NCBI GenBank assembly: GCA_959347315.1
Contig: OY365811.1
Location: forward strand, 37,499,459-37,563,458
From: Bimastos eiseni
Lineage: Eukaryota > Annelida > Clitellata > Crassiclitellata > Lumbricidae
Length of the DNA: 64,000 nt
Direction of reading: 5' to 3'
The notes beneath the pieces are model-generated. The model saw only the letters and a list, made by a program, of their open reading frames with translations. It was not told where the DNA came from and made no database searches. The stretch's first letter is position 1, and each line of letters starts with the position of its first letter. Shown in pieces: positions 18,762-31,677 of the stretch. Both the position numbers and the translations under genes were made by a program.

Positions 18762-21700
18762 CTAGAACGCATAAACAGTGAGAGATCAATAGTAGCTGAG
18801 CTGTAGCTCAAACGATAAGAACAATGAGACATTCTACATTGTGTCTCCTTCAGTAACTGCATTGTTCAATATTGTTTTGCGATGTAATATTTATACAGTC
18901 GCTTTGGAATGAGAACGAATTAAATAAAATCGATGGAGAACTAGAAGAGGCGGGCGAAGGGTTAACTTAGATTCAAGGCTGGGTTGTGACAATGCCAACC
19001 CCAAGTCCAACGGAACGAGGAACACTCATCTCTTAAAACAACACAGTATCGCTAAACAGCGACTAATCAGCAATCTGATGAACGGGGAGTGGCAAGAGAT
19101 AGAGTTAGAGAGAAAAAGACAGAGATAGACAGAGAGAGAGACAGAGACAGCTCTCGTACCTCGGAGGGCGACTGGTTTCTCGACTTCGTAGCTGTCGTCA
19201 TCCTCAAGGTGAAACCCGACGAAGGACAAGTAAATGAGGGCACCACATATTCCGCCAACGTGCGTTGCCACCAACGGTACCCAGAACCAGTAATTACCAT
19301 GACTACAATTTTCAACAGATGCAAAACAAGTAAAGCAATGGTAATCCGTAGAACAAAAATTTTGACCGCATATTATATGCAGCATATCGCATAGGACGAT
19401 AATGAAATTAGAATCGATACAATTGTTGTTAGTCATATATATGGAAGTATGTTTATATAGCTCTAATCTGTGCATTAAAACATCTAACCAGACCTTGTAA
19501 ATTTGCGCTTCATCACTTCCGAGAAACGGTTAACCCCTTTTAAATCATGAACTCATTCTGTCATCAAACCTTTTCAAGTCATTAAGACGTTTGCATCTTT
19601 TTTCGTGTCTTCAATAAGTACACATGCAAATGTAATAATAGCCTATACGTAAAGTAAATACACACATAATTATATACATGTGCATGTAGAAATGTGTGTA
19701 TGCATATACATAACTACTTGTCTGTGCATATGTACATAATAAGTACATACATTATAATTCATAGATATCTACTTATATATGTACATGCAAATTGCATACA
19801 TGTATGCATATGTATATACATATATATGGCTGTATGCATACATATAGGCCTAAACATGCATCCAATCATATATACATTAATGCATAATAACAAATATACA
19901 TATAGATTTTAGATACATACTCGTGATTGCATATATACATATATACATACATACATGCATACAAGCACGCATGCATGCATGCAGGCATCATTACATACAT
20001 ATATACATGCATACATACATACATACATACAGGCATACATGCATCATCGTCGTCATCTGCATTAGCAACTGTGAATGATGGCGCTTCATACCTGAATGTC
20101 TTGGTTCCCCAGCCTGCAATGGCCGTGAACAGTCGAGGCGAGAGATCCCTGGCTGGGTTGATGGCGTATCCGCAGTTCCAGGCGTAGGACACACCGATGA
20201 GATGAACGAGAAGACCAACAACGAATGGGACCATGCCCTTCGGAGGGCTCATGTTCTTCCCATCAGTGATGGCAAAGATGCCCAGCAGCAGCAGCATCGT
20301 CCCAAACACCTGTTAAACGATGCATCAATTGAATCCGTCTGTGATCTCAAGGACCTTTATCATTACCCCATAAAGAGAATTGCTTCGTCTCTGTTGGAAA
20401 TGAGATTGGTCGGTTCTCTGTGTTATTAGACACAGCGGACCCAAAGATTGTAAATTAGTGTAACACTATGCTTTTAATAATGACAACACCGACAATTATA
20501 TTAAATAGGATAGTATCGCTAATTACATGAAAGTGTGCGTTATTTTTTTAATCTGCAATTGTGTCATACCTAATTAGGGAACACTACCTCTGACCGGAAA
20601 AGTCGGAGACTATTACTTAGTTTCTAATAATTATGAAATGACGATGACGGTGACGACGATGATGATGATAAAAAAATATCCGGTTATTAATTCAAACTTA
20701 CAGGCACACAGCACGATTTCATATTAATATTGGCCTAGTGATGAATTGATAAAAAGTTTAACAGGATATAATAGTAATGATAATCATTATAAAAAAGCAA
20801 CAACGATGAGATGATGACGATGATGACGATGACGACGAAGATAATAATGATGATGCTGATTATTATTATTATTATTATTATTATAACAATGATGAGTAAA
20901 ATAATAGTTACAGCACCAACAACTAGTAACAGTAATTAAAAAGTAATAGCAGCATCACCACCAACAACAACAACAACAACAACAACTTCACTATATAACG
21001 CGTATCTCTCTTGAATTGCCAACCGTTGATTCTCAATTCTTACACCTGCCATTACATGGTGCTTGCGTAAAGTCCCTCACCTGATCAGTAAATCCTCCAA
21101 AAGTGGAAAGGAATTCGTTGGGATACGTCGCCCAAATTCCAGCCGTTGCATTATCACCAGTGACTGCCCGATTTCCTCCATCAAAAGCTTTGAGAGCATC
21201 TGAAATTAATGTAGCGCCACATCAGGAAAATATGCTCCGAACAAAAAAGAATTATCGAGTGATGATCTTATATAGAAATGACGAAAAGGCAGAAAACGAA
21301 GACCTCACTGGGATCCATTCGTTCGGTAATACGTGTTTGCGGAAGCTTGGCAGTGGAGGTCTTTTTTAAACTAAGTGAGCATAATAATTTCAAAAAATAT
21401 AAACAGATATGTAAACAAACACGCATGGGCACATACATACATACATACATACATACATACATAAACATCGCATCGTGTGGAATCTTTGAATTCTTATAGC
21501 GCCTCTCACAAAATAACTATTCAGAGGCACTCTCATAACGGAGATCTCGGGCAAAAGAAGCGCCTTCAATCAGTGAGAAATCGATGGAGAGATGTCACAC
21601 ATACATATTTGCATACATATATGCAAGTATATAAATGCACACCTGCATATATACATACATGCATATTGCAAACTCATAAATACATACTCGCACACATACA

Positions 21701-24692
21701 AGCATGCATGCTGGAATGCATACACCCCAATTGCTGCCGACATAGATACGTGCAATGCGTTCAAAAATGAATAGCTGTCTACCGCTGTAGACGACGTAAA
21801 TGGTTGCTGATGCAGCGAATGCTCCGAGATACTGAGCCAACCAATAGACGGGCAGTTGGCGAAACTTCAGTTTACCAATGATGGTCATCGCTAGGGTGAC
21901 CGCCGGGTTAATATGACCACCTGCAACAAATCAATGACGACCATAAATTCCCATATGATTAAGAAAATGATGATGACGATGACGACGATGATGAAAAAAA
22001 GGTGGCGGAAAAGGGAGGAGGAGAGTCATGATGCTGATAAAGCTTTAGCAATAGTTCCCATAGTGACTATGATCACAAATTTATGTAGCGTTAATTCAAC
22101 AGAAGCAGGTTGTGAAGATTTGATGTGGGGGTCGTCTTAGTCGTGGCCTAGATGATGAAAATTACGAAAATGCTAATAGGGTATAGTGGTGATAATGATG
22201 ACGACGACGACCACGACAACGATGACGATGACAATTGCGATAGCGATGACGATGGCGATGACGACGACGACGACGACGATGATGATAATGATGATGATAA
22301 CGACGATGATGATGACTGCGATTAATACTGACCGCTGACTCCGCCAGAGACCCATACGCCCATAGCCACTGCCATACCCCAACCCCAGGAGCCTGCCATG
22401 GAATCCGATGCCTTGCCTCGACTTAAGGTGCCCTGTGCATTCACGCCCAATCCAAACACCTACAAAAGACGCGCGTAATCACACAGATCAGACCATGCTT
22501 AGGGGGATGTACAGTGAGGGATCAGACGCTGGCGTGCAGAGCGGAGGAATCGAGTTCGATTCCCCTCACTTCTAAGCCTGACTAGCCCTTCCTTCGCTAG
22601 GCGGGGTCGTTGGTCGAATCAGACGTGAATTGGGATTGGCGCCTCACGTGGCAGTCATTCAACTTTTGTAATAACTTGGCATCGTCCCTTTATTTTGCAC
22701 TTGCAGTAATACTGAGGTATGTTTGTATATGTGCATTGTATATATGCATGTATTTATGCATGCGTTTATATGTATGTATGTGATGTTTGTACATGGTATG
22801 TATACGACGTTGTACGTCCATATATACATGCATTTACATGCATGCATACTTGAATCATACAGGCTAGCATCAACAGTCACAACGTAATACAGTCGAAACA
22901 AGTAGGCCTATTAATAATAATTACGTCATTTATTGTAGGCCCCGTTTAGTGAGTCTAATATGACATGGTCTTTCTAACACGCCCCGTTACGAATTACGAC
23001 ATATAATGTTACTAAAGACCCGCATAGCATTCAAACGACGAAACTGAAGTCGAAACAAACTGTTCTCGTTTCAATTGAAATTAATATTCGTCGATTAAGT
23101 CAAAAATCCATCTGTCGTTGTTGGTGATTTGTGTTGCATCGGCGTGTCCAATTGAGGTTGTTTCGGTGCATCCCTTCCACGACGATCAAGTTACATATTC
23201 ATGAGTTACAAAGTTCATCGTAACGAGAAAAGAGCACGCGATTGCGTTACATCTGTTTTCTGCTGGAATAGGCCTGCATATCGCAACATATGTCGGCCTA
23301 CCTGAGGGTAGGCTCGGACATATATTTCACATTAAATGTTGAAGCGCAGAAATTAGTCTGACCCGGTCAAACTCTCTACACTGACTTATATATGCAGACT
23401 ACAATACAATACAAATATTGATTGTAATAGTACCGGGTAATCATGTCCAATGCTCCCTCTATTTTGTGGAGATAGTGTGCGCAAGGAATTTTGTGTGCGT
23501 AACATTTTATAAAATGCATGGTTCACACTTTCTGCACAGATCCGAGCTGAATGCGATGATATAATGTATCTCACAAAAAGTGATCATTTTCAATTGTTGT
23601 CTTGGTAATTATAACGACACTGGATTGGATTGGATTTGATTATAATTACTTCAGATTAGATTCTTCAACACACCCTCATCCATAAAACACAACTAACCCG
23701 CAGGAACCTGATCTCTGATAATTTGTAAGTACCATGTCTGAAATCAAAATCGTTGAGGCGAGTGAGATGAGGATTGGTTCAAGAAACTATTGATAATCAG
23801 ATAGAAATACGGTGGATGGTAAAGGTCATTCGAAATAGGACGACATCGCTTAGGCTACCGGTAAAACTGCCGCGAGTACTCGACTCAAAAAGTTACTCGA
23901 GTAATGTTTTACTCGAGTAATCGCATGCTTCCACTTCCGGTCGGAAAATTGCAATTTCTGGTTCCAGTTTTCCAATTACTGACATCATGAAATGATGACA
24001 TCTCACAGTCTTTTTCTTAGGCAATCTGTTGGCTGCCAGACGGCTTTATGTAGCCTATATTTTAATTTTGGTTTGCAACAAAAAATTAAAAAAATCTGTT
24101 TCTTTGAATGTTCAGTAGCTTGTCAGTTGTTACATGGAGATTTAACTCTATTGGTGCACCAGGGCTTTTGTTAGAACTTGTAAAATTATTATGGTCCACT
24201 TAGACTATCTATAGTCTTTAGTAGAAACCATGCAGCTTGTATTAAGCACATCCGGTATTAACCAGTACTCGCTAAGTAACTCGACCGAGTACTCGACTCC
24301 AAAACTACTCATTAGCGGCAGCTCTAGTTACCGGGAGTTTACTCTCAATCAAACGCCCTGAAGCACTTCAACGACGAAAGTGTGTACTAAAAGTGAAAGG
24401 GACACCAAACTAGGTTGTCGCTAATGTGTTAAATATGCCCCACATGAACTATAATTGTTTGCTACCCATCGCTTAACGTTCTAGAAGGATTTATTGAAAT
24501 CATCACTAATTCTTTAGGAAAAAACCTATTCTTTGATCGTTAGAGATGACAATTTTTCTATATTTGAGCTGTTAAGAAAATTCTGATTCATCTCACCATG
24601 AGGACAAACATTCCAAGAAATTCGGCAAGAAATTCTCGAATGTATTTGTTTCTGATGCGAAGTTTCTTGTGACCGAAAGTTTCGAGCGTCAT
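18688..24692 (-). CDS. aqp9-like: Aquaglyceroporin AQP-A (AQP3/9/10-like), 7 exons, 304 aa
   Basis: Exons in transcript order: 24692-24597, 22459-22333, 21920-21783, 21199-21081, 20309-20092, 19302-19160, 18761-18688 (phases 0,1,1,0,2,1; 915 nt). The fold is complete: NPA box 1 in [12 protein letters not shown] (N79), NPA box 2 in [13 protein letters not shown] (N211), and the Asp after NPAR (D215) that marks glycerol-conducting aquaporins. The selectivity-filter position in TM2 is Trp (GWGMAVAMG), as in bacterial GlpF rather than the Phe of human AQP3/9. A GDNATAG loop-C glycosylation site is shared with vertebrate relatives. It should form a tetrameric plasma-membrane channel for water, glycerol and similar small solutes. 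An in-frame TGA at 24722-24720 shows that ATG 24692 is the start unless an acceptor lies between them. Exon 7 rests on splice phase and a hydrophilic tail, and is the least certain part. Confidence 0.9.
19160..19302 (-). CDS. aqp9-like: AQP-A exon 6 (TM6)
   Basis: Acceptor AAAATTGTAG. Reads [15 protein letters not shown] and [15 protein letters not shown], aligned with WWVPIVSPLLG...GVFVY of AQP3. It ends LRG at G|GTACGA; AQP-B has LQG at G|GTATTA in the same place, which supports a conserved donor. Reading through would run into a TC repeat. Confidence 0.85.
19640..20045. repeat. ATACAT/CATACATG simple repeats in AQP-A intron 5
   Basis: Degenerate ATAC/CATA tetramers, densest at 19925-20045. 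Confidence 0.85.
20092..20309 (-). CDS. aqp9-like: AQP-A exon 5 (TM4-TM5, second NPA box)
   Basis: Begins [19 protein letters not shown] and includes [19 protein letters not shown] and AGWGTKTF; donor GTATGA, phase 2. It is 3 bp shorter than its AQP-B counterpart. Confidence 0.95.
20640..20980. repeat. GAT/GAC, ATT and CAA trinucleotide repeats in AQP-A intron 4
   Basis: GATGACGAT runs (20640-20670, 20805-20860), (ATT)n at 20862-20882 and CAACAACAA at 20960-20985. Confidence 0.85.
21081..21199 (-). CDS. aqp9-like: AQP-A exon 4 (loop C, part of TM4)
   Basis: 119 bp, identical in length to the AQP-B exon. Reads [20 protein letters not shown] then [20 protein letters not shown]. Donor GTGAGG. 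Confidence 0.95.
21493..21535. repeat. Dispersed hairpin repeat copy, AQP-A intron 3
   Basis: TTATAGCGCCTCTCACA...TCAGAGGCACTCT, with pairing arms GCGCCTCT and AGAGGC; same family as 16138-16181. Confidence 0.7.
21783..21920 (-). CDS. aqp9-like: AQP-A exon 3 (first NPA box, TM3)
   Basis: 138 bp, same length as in AQP-B. Acceptor TTTGTTGCAG; reads [20 protein letters not shown] then [20 protein letters not shown]. Confidence 0.97.
22190..22322. repeat. GAT/GAC/ACG trinucleotide repeat in AQP-A intron 2
   Basis: Imperfect GATGACGACGAC run that stops about 10 bases short of the exon 2 donor. Confidence 0.9.
22333..22459 (-). CDS. aqp9-like: AQP-A exon 2 (TM1-TM2)
   Basis: 127 bp, same as AQP-B. 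Reads [18 protein letters not shown] and [20 protein letters not shown]. The Trp in GWG occupies the filter position held by W48 in GlpF. Donor GTCAGT. Confidence 0.95.
22510..22560 (+). repeat. Possible tRNA-derived SINE remnant
   Basis: A GTGAGGG...CCCTCAC pairing encloses GAGTTCGATTCC, which resembles a B box. No convincing A box or cloverleaf. Confidence 0.3.
24597..24692 (-). CDS. aqp9-like: AQP-A exon 1 (N-terminus and start of TM1)
   Basis: 32 codons beginning [15 protein letters not shown] and ending [11 protein letters not shown], with donor GTGAGA. AQP-B has MTLESIVAKKLRISN...LAEFMGTFILI, also 32 codons in phase 0. It lies 2.1 kb from exon 2. An acceptor TTTTCTACAG at about 24734 may begin the 5'UTR part. 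Confidence 0.92.
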
Positions 24693-27254
24693 TCTGGACT
24701 CTATTTTTTCTTCGTACTTTCAAACAATTACACCTGTAGAAAATTTAATTATAATTATTGTTATTATTATCATTGTTATAATCATCATTGTTTAAATGCC
24801 CATAAGTAAAGGAAATCCATCAAATGCTTTTCATTCGTCAGTCATTTGTCAGTCGGTTTAAGTTATTTGGTCCATTTATCAGTTATTATCAGTGATTTTA
24901 GTCATTTGGCCTCTTTGTTTATATGGCTGATATCTGCCTCTGGGGTTCAAGATGTCACTATTTATAGACAATTCTTCTTCTATAAACTTAATCTGAAGCC
25001 CAATCCTCGTTTTAAGCAATATAAAGAGAATTCCACAAGACGCACCTCTTATAATTTCAAAATTTTGTATCATAATAATTACAGCAATTACGAATATATA
25101 AAATATGCATTATAGTTAATATTCGTTTATTGATATACATGGAATGTCACACCGCAAACCATTACAATATGTCAGTTGGTTAGTACCATAGTCTGATTCA
25201 ATCGAGTTTCAGATAATATTATAATAAATTATAATAAATGTGAGAATTCGTTGGAGGTTCTACACAAGAGTCCTGTACAGGACTCGAGGGATGCAGTTCT
25301 TGTGGTCCTTAGCAGGTAGTCTAAAATTATTTGACCTACTCTGTCCGCTGACTTTCAGTTTAGGTTGTACGGCGCCCTTGTAGTGGTTAGGGCTGCGTTT
25401 ACGGCGCCTTAAAAATGCGTTGTTATTATTATAATTATTACTTCAGTCTAAGATCATAACGACCTTTAGCGACTGGGGAATATCTAATTCAGGACATGTG
25501 TGCTTCTTGTCGCAACCTATCGCAGGAGACCTTCTTCGGCTGTCCGTACTATATCGTCTCGGCATATTGAAATCCTAACTAACTCCTTAGGGAAATATGT
25601 ACTCTGTGTGTGTGATCTTTTATTGTTCAAAGCATGTGCATTATAAATTTAAAACAAATATGACGTTACGATGCTTAACCATTTATCCCAAAGTCACGGG
25701 AACAGATTGAAATCATGCACCACCCCAGTGTGAGTCTTGGGAGTAGCACATCTACAGTGATGTTATGATCTAATATAACACCAGCTTGTTAAGCACAATA
25801 AATGCTGAGTCTCTTATTGACCACTATGGGACAAAAACATGTAGAAATTGAGCACCAAAATTATTTTTAGCTTGGATAAACGATAATTTTATAGCTGCGG
25901 TTTCAGCATCAAATATGTATGTCGTTCAAATATCAAGTAGCTATACAGACTAAAGAGCCAAATTACCCGACATCACAAATAAATTAACAATTTCTGGTCA
26001 GAAACAAACCGTCTCAAGCAGCTTTCGCGCTAGTAATTTCAAACAACAGTTCTCAACTAAAACTAGACATCGGCAGTTCAACTGAATTTTTCTCCACATC
26101 CTCCTCAGCATTCAATAAGGTCATCAAGTTCTTAGGTTTTCGGTTTGGATTTATTCTTATCACAATCTGCCCTTACAAAGGTCATTTTCATGAATTCAAC
26201 ATGCCTTGCAATCGTCCTAAGCCAGCAACTCCTTGGTTTGTCCTGCCTAAGGCCTATATTTAGTTAGGCTTTACTGTTGGTCCAAATAATTTGTTGGTAT
26301 TGCAATTATCCTATTCACGTGATTTGGGTTATTGAGTTTTTAGGGTTTAATCAGATGATTCTATTTCATCTCAACATTATTCGTGTTAATTGTATATTCC
26401 ATACTGACGTCGGGGCATGCAAAAAACGCACCGTATGCGTTTTGAATGAAAGAAGATGCAATTTTTGTGACAACGGGTCTTCACACTAGACATAATATAA
26501 TTTCTATTGGGTCATCATAGATGTACTAAAACACGCGCTACCACATTTTAGTTGAATAAGCAGTTGAGAAACGCATGAAACTATTATTCCCTAACTAATG
26601 AGTAAACTGGAGAAGGAGTCTTGTTAAATAATAACTCGTAGAAGTTCAAGCATGACACAATTATATAGTGTATTCAGAAGCCGCTTTCCTCTTCGAACAG
26701 AGAACGTCAATTAATAAAGGCATAGAAACACGTAATGCACTTAACAACATGAAATACAAAGGGTAACTCTGCAACGCTGGCGCCTTCGTTGATTTTAGGG
26801 GTTTTCTTTCCCCATTGTCACCGGTCGTCTTTCTGCTATTAATTGCACGCATTTCACTTTATTTTGTCTAATGGAACCATTAAAAAACAGTATGGTTATG
26901 GCTATGGCAGAATGGGCCGTGATACCATAGACGATGTAATTGAGATTGCAGCAACTAGACATATTTGAAGAGATATGATTTCGAATAGAGATCTCGGCAG
27001 ATGAAAGAGTTAAACAATACACCAATATTCATCACACATGCATCGAAGCTAAAACAATTCTTTCAAGACCACACTTAGTATCAGAGAAAAATAATCAAAC
27101 GAGGGCTACAGTAGGCCTACACTACAAAACAATACAACTGCCTCTTGATGCAGTTCTCCCTTCCTCCTAAGTTCAGATGAAGCAGAGGCAATTTTGTGGC
27201 AGATCAACGGTGCACGAAGGACTCGCTCAAGGTAAATACGCAGTAATTACTCGG

Positions 27255-27325
27255 ACGAAGATCGAACCTGTACAGTAACTCTACGCGTTACAGGCCGATC
27301 GCTCTAACCAATCGGCCACCGTGCC
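27255..27325 (-). repeat. tRNA-derived SINE head
   Basis: The minus strand reads GGCACGGTGGCCGATTGG, TTAGAGCG (A-box region), then 40 bases on ACAGGTTCGATC (B box). The copy at 38585-38645 shares GTGGCC...AGAGCGRTCGGCCTGTTAAGCG-type sequence, so this is a repeat family rather than a functional tRNA. Confidence 0.7.
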
Positions 27326-28524
27326 ACACAATGGATGTGCTGGGTATGCAGAGCTAAACCCGAAATTAACACATTGGAAAGTGAGGAGAAGCGATAAAGC
27401 AGGTCGCAGTCGTTCACCTTTTTCGTACACAAACCCACCTATCTCGCACCTGCTACATGTACGTGCATTATGCACATCCGTGACCTTCGTCGATTGCGCC
27501 TAATTCTTCATTACAAGATCACGTGCACAATAGTCACCTCCATTGATCATACGAAATTCGTATTTCATGATATTGCATTACATTACCAGTCTAGATATGG
27601 CATATTAGCAGCATAATTTGTGTAACCTAGGCATATGTGAGCGAGAGGATTTTCCCATCCACCATTCCACCTATGGGATCTAATGTTGGTTACATATTTG
27701 ATAGTTGAGCTGGGAAGTGCATTTTGGGCAGAGATCAGAAAATACCAGTCTGCTCTGGTGGAAATTTGGTCCTCTAATCCCAGGGCTACGCAATTCAAAC
27801 AACAACGTATACAGCATAAGCGACAATACAAAAAAGTTAGGAAATATACACCACCTACCGACGGTCCCTTCAGTCCTCTCTCTTTCTCTGCCTCCTCTCG
27901 ACGTCTGTAAAAGCTCTGACGCAACTGTCATGCGCAGTTCAAACGCTTTCCTTTTATCTTCCAAGGTCCACGTATCCTGTTTCGCTAGCATAGGGTCTCC
28001 ATTGGCTGCGGTTAATTAGCAGAAACTATAGCAAGCATAGAGAAATTATGTTTCAGTCAAAGTTCCGCGCAGGCAACCAGTCAGAAACAATGATTTTGGG
28101 CAACGGTCAACTCCTACGGGTTGGCGTAGTCAACTGAGGTCTACGCAACTGGCTCAAAATATGGACCATAACTCAGAATGACTGTTTTTTAATGAACAGA
28201 CCGTGGTATTTGGTCAGCGGAAACTGCTGCTAGCCAACAAACAACTATGTCATGGTCTTATTACATGACGTTCATATATCGTAGTCGTAAACTCGATATC
28301 ATTTTAGGGCTAAACAAATGAAGTGCAGGGAACCAGCTTGTTGGATTGTGGTTTACTCAGAAGAGACCATCGATCGTAAACAGATCACGATCCCTCGCTG
28401 TAGTTGATGGACATACAGCGTGTTCAGAAATTATTATCAATCACTCGCTCATTCACATGTCACAGCGCTCTGCGTGTTGCATTTATCCATAACTATCTCT
28501 ATAATATTGTGATTCAGGAAACCA

Positions 28525-28653
28525 CGAAGATGAAGACGAAGATGATGAAGAAGAAGAAGAAGACGATGATGATGATGACGAAGAAGAAGATGATGATGAC
28601 GAAGAAGATGATGATGAAGAAGAAGAGAAGTAGTAGTAGAAGAAGAAGAAGGG

Positions 28654-28720
<67 letters not shown>

Positions 28721-28723
28721 CAG

Positions 28724-28777
<54 letters not shown>

Positions 28778-28840
28778 AAGTAGAAGAAGAAGAAAAACAG
28801 AAAAAGAAGAAGATGATGATGATCATGATGATGATGAAGA
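28525..28840. repeat. GAA/GAT and (AGT)n trinucleotide repeat
   Basis: GAAGAAGAT units, then about 150 bp of nearly pure AGT (28630-28775), then GAAGAAGAT again. The long Ser and Thr runs in both-strand reading frames come from the repeat. Confidence 0.97.
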
Positions 28841-29469
28841 ACAGCAACAATGACAACAACAGTACCAGCAGCAAAGGTCGCAGCAAATCAGTAGGCCTAA
28901 CAATATGAGAAGGAACAATCCATTGAGCTAGTTTAAGAGACAGACAAGGTCACAAGGCACAACGTGTCATCGCCCTAAGGAGCTTAGATGGAGCTGAATG
29001 TTGGTCTCTGTTAAATGCATCTGATTGCATCGTCGTAAATTTAATCTGACACATTCATCTAAAACTAGGGTCTGAAACGTATTATCGCCTGGGTCCAAAG
29101 GCTTTCGCTGGTGTGAAAAAAAACACGTTAACAAGGAAGAATCAGATACATGGGTTGCAGAGTGAAGAACAGAGTTAGAAGCAGACTTAAATGAATAGGG
29201 GAGTAGGGAGCAAATCAATTAAAAAATAAAACATTAGGAGAAAAGGATAGCACACGAGAGGGAGGGATGTAGGAAGGAGGCGGAAACGGAGAGAGGACGT
29301 CGGGGAAGAAATCAGAGGCAGAAGTAGAGGCAGAGATAGAGACAGGGACAGAGTGAGTGAGAGATTATAGACGGAGATAGAGAGAAGCTAAAAACTACGG
29401 TTTAGCTAGGAATATAACTATGGACAATTATATCTCGATATAATTAACATTTGGGGTCAACACAATTAA

Positions 29470-29715
29470 GAACCAAATTATCATAGATGAAAGGCAAGTA
29501 GCAAATGTGGTGAGCTTTACCTATCTGGGAAACAACAGACACACAACCTGTATTGCAAAATTGAAATAAAAATACAGATAGGAAACGGAGTTGTCGTGTT
29601 GAAAGCTAAGCTATGGACAGGTTTTGAAAAAGCAAGGCAATCGGTGTAGAGACATAATTGGACGTATTATAAACATGTGCTCAGCAGCATGATCTATGGA
29701 GAGAACAAGGAAGAG
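29470..29715 (+). mobile_element. LINE reverse-transcriptase remnant
   Basis: One frame reads IIIDERQVANVVSFTYLGNN, matching the dG-x-V-x-F-x-YLG block of non-LTR reverse transcriptases. About 130 bases on, KHVLSSMIYGE in a shifted frame matches the VLSTLLYGSE block that follows. Stops and frame shifts show it is dead. It runs into a CAGA repeat. Confidence 0.7.
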
Positions 29716-30389
29716 AATAAGAGAGAGAAAATGAGAGAGAGAGTGAGAGACAGAGACAGACAGACAGACAGACAGAGTGACGGACAGAGAGACAAAGGGA
29801 GAATGAAATGGAGAGGCAGAGGGAAGGATGTCTTGCATTTCTGTCTTTCTACCTCTGAGTAAATATTTATTTTCCACCTAACTCTCTTCAGACGTAACCG
29901 CTGTCCAACGTTCAGTTCACTGTGATCTAATACTAACACGCGGATATTCGGGAGAAATGAGGACGAGGACGAGTGTTTCGGTTGTGGATATGATGCATGC
30001 AGACGATGACTAGACACTTGTACACGCGATTATCATTTTATTAATGATCACAACGAATAACATTTTCATAGCAAATATAACATTTCACAAATCGTCATTA
30101 TAGGCCTTACCTAAGTCAACAATACTAATGCAAAAGTTATCTTAATACACGCTAAAATATAGCTTGACAACAAACCTAGTAGTTCTTAAATATAATTTAA
30201 AAATCGAGTTCAAGTCAATTATCAGTTCGAATTTGTGCAAATGAATCTCCCGGGTTCGATTATGTGCCTAAACTGCTAATCTGGTCCTTGTGGACTAATA
30301 TGAAAAAGGTCTTATTTGCTCATATCGATGATGATGAGGTCGTTGGCGTTGCATACATTCTTCTGACTGTAATCAAAATGATGGATCCG

Positions 30390-30455
30390 CGATTCAAACC
30401 TGTAGCGTTGAGGTGAAAAAGCTGGGATGTTATCCTCTCGACCAACGTGCCATCC
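30390..30455 (-). repeat. tRNA-derived SINE head (diverged)
   Basis: Minus strand GGCACGTTGGTCGAGAGGAT (A-box region), followed about 40 bases later by ACAGGTTTGAATC (B box); weaker match to the family at 27255. Confidence 0.5.
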
Positions 30456-31499
30456 TAATGCCAATTGTTCGTTCGAGCTGCTAGCTACCCAACTCTCGCA
30501 TTAGAGCAAATGGAAACCAATGTCTCTGGCTACGTTGGGTCTCGAATCATTGCGGTCCCAGCCCGTATACTTGTAGTAGTCTGTGAGATAATAATATTCA
30601 CACTCGAGAAATGGATGAAACGAAGCAAGCATCATTGTTAGGTGAACGGGCGAAGATATTAGAACGAAGATAGTCATATATAATGCACTCGGCTGAAGAT
30701 ATTCTCATAGAGGTAATCGAACGAAAGTAAACATACACTGTATGAAGATAATTTGATCACGGTAGTCGATAATTGAAGGTATTATTGCGTTGGCTCTCGT
30801 TGACAGGAGACCTTGGTGTTGAACGAGAAGATGAATTTACATCGGGTTCATCGTAGTAGAGAACATTCGTGGTGGACTGATTCTAAGGAGGAGGATCGAG
30901 AGATGATGAGCGACTAGACGACGAAGATGAACAACTTTGTCGTGAAGATGAAATGATGAAATACAGTGATGACGATGTGACTTGGGAATGAAGACAGAAG
31001 GAGAACGAACATATGTTGCGGTTGCAGATCCTGCTGAACCTGGGTTTGAAGATGAAAGCGAAGATTCTTGGTGGGTGAGGACGACGATGTGTAGGAGGAG
31101 GAGAAGGAGGAGGAGGAGGAGTAGGGTGGGGGTTAGATCTGAAGAGAATCGTCGAATTGGTTCTTCTGACCGTCGGATTTAATGTAGCGAATCCCTGTCA
31201 AAAAACAACAAGAGACACAATAAGAAATGCGATTGAAAATACAGGAAAGACATAAATAAAATGGAAGAAACTAAGGATAAGTCAATAAAAGTCAAGGTAG
31301 GGTAAAACAAAGTCATGCAAGGTTAGGGTTACAAATGTGAAGTAAGAAACGTAAAGTAAAGTAAGTTAGAAGGAATGGACAGAAAAGATGAGCCAAGGGC
31401 ATCCCACGTATACCTTCAACTCTGAATCAAAGTAGAGAGCGTATGATATTTATAACTAGACAGAAATCAGCTCAGATCCAGAATAGAGACGCCTTCCCT

Positions 31500-31677
31500 T
31501 AACAGCTACTCTGCCTAATCTGACCCTCTGGAAACCGGACTTTGACCTTCCTCGGACTACCCTCTGGGCAACCAATTTGATTTGGCACGACGCTCGTGAA
31601 GAAATTGATGCCCTGCGTTTGGCTTTCGAGTGGCTTCATAAAAGTTTGGAGCTCATGATTATGATTACGATTACGAG
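31500..31677 (+). repeat. Dispersed repeat with ATTACG tail, copy 1
   Basis: Shares TAACAGCTAC..., CGGACTTTGACCTTCCTC, GGACTACC and the 3' end AAAGTTTGGAG...GATTACGATTACG with 49907-50080. A tandem GATTAC tail suggests a retroposon 3' end. Confidence 0.75.

Noticed and set aside
27280..27325. Functional tRNA gene
   Set aside because: A- and B-box words are present, but no proper acceptor or anticodon stem forms; a similar copy elsewhere shows it is a SINE head.
27583..27991. Minus-strand 103-113-codon frames as a first exon for AQP-A
   Set aside because: The hydrophilic start (MLAKQDTWTLEDKRK) is tempting, but no donor phase fits, and AQP-A has an in-frame stop upstream of its own ATG.
28404..28886. 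Ser-rich and Thr-rich proteins on opposite strands
   Set aside because: Both are translations of an (AGT)n/(GAA)n microsatellite.
30880..31182. Acidic frame ending at 30991 and Arg-rich frame 30982-31182
   Set aside because: Composition reflects GAT/GAA and AGG simple repeats; no splice sites or homology.
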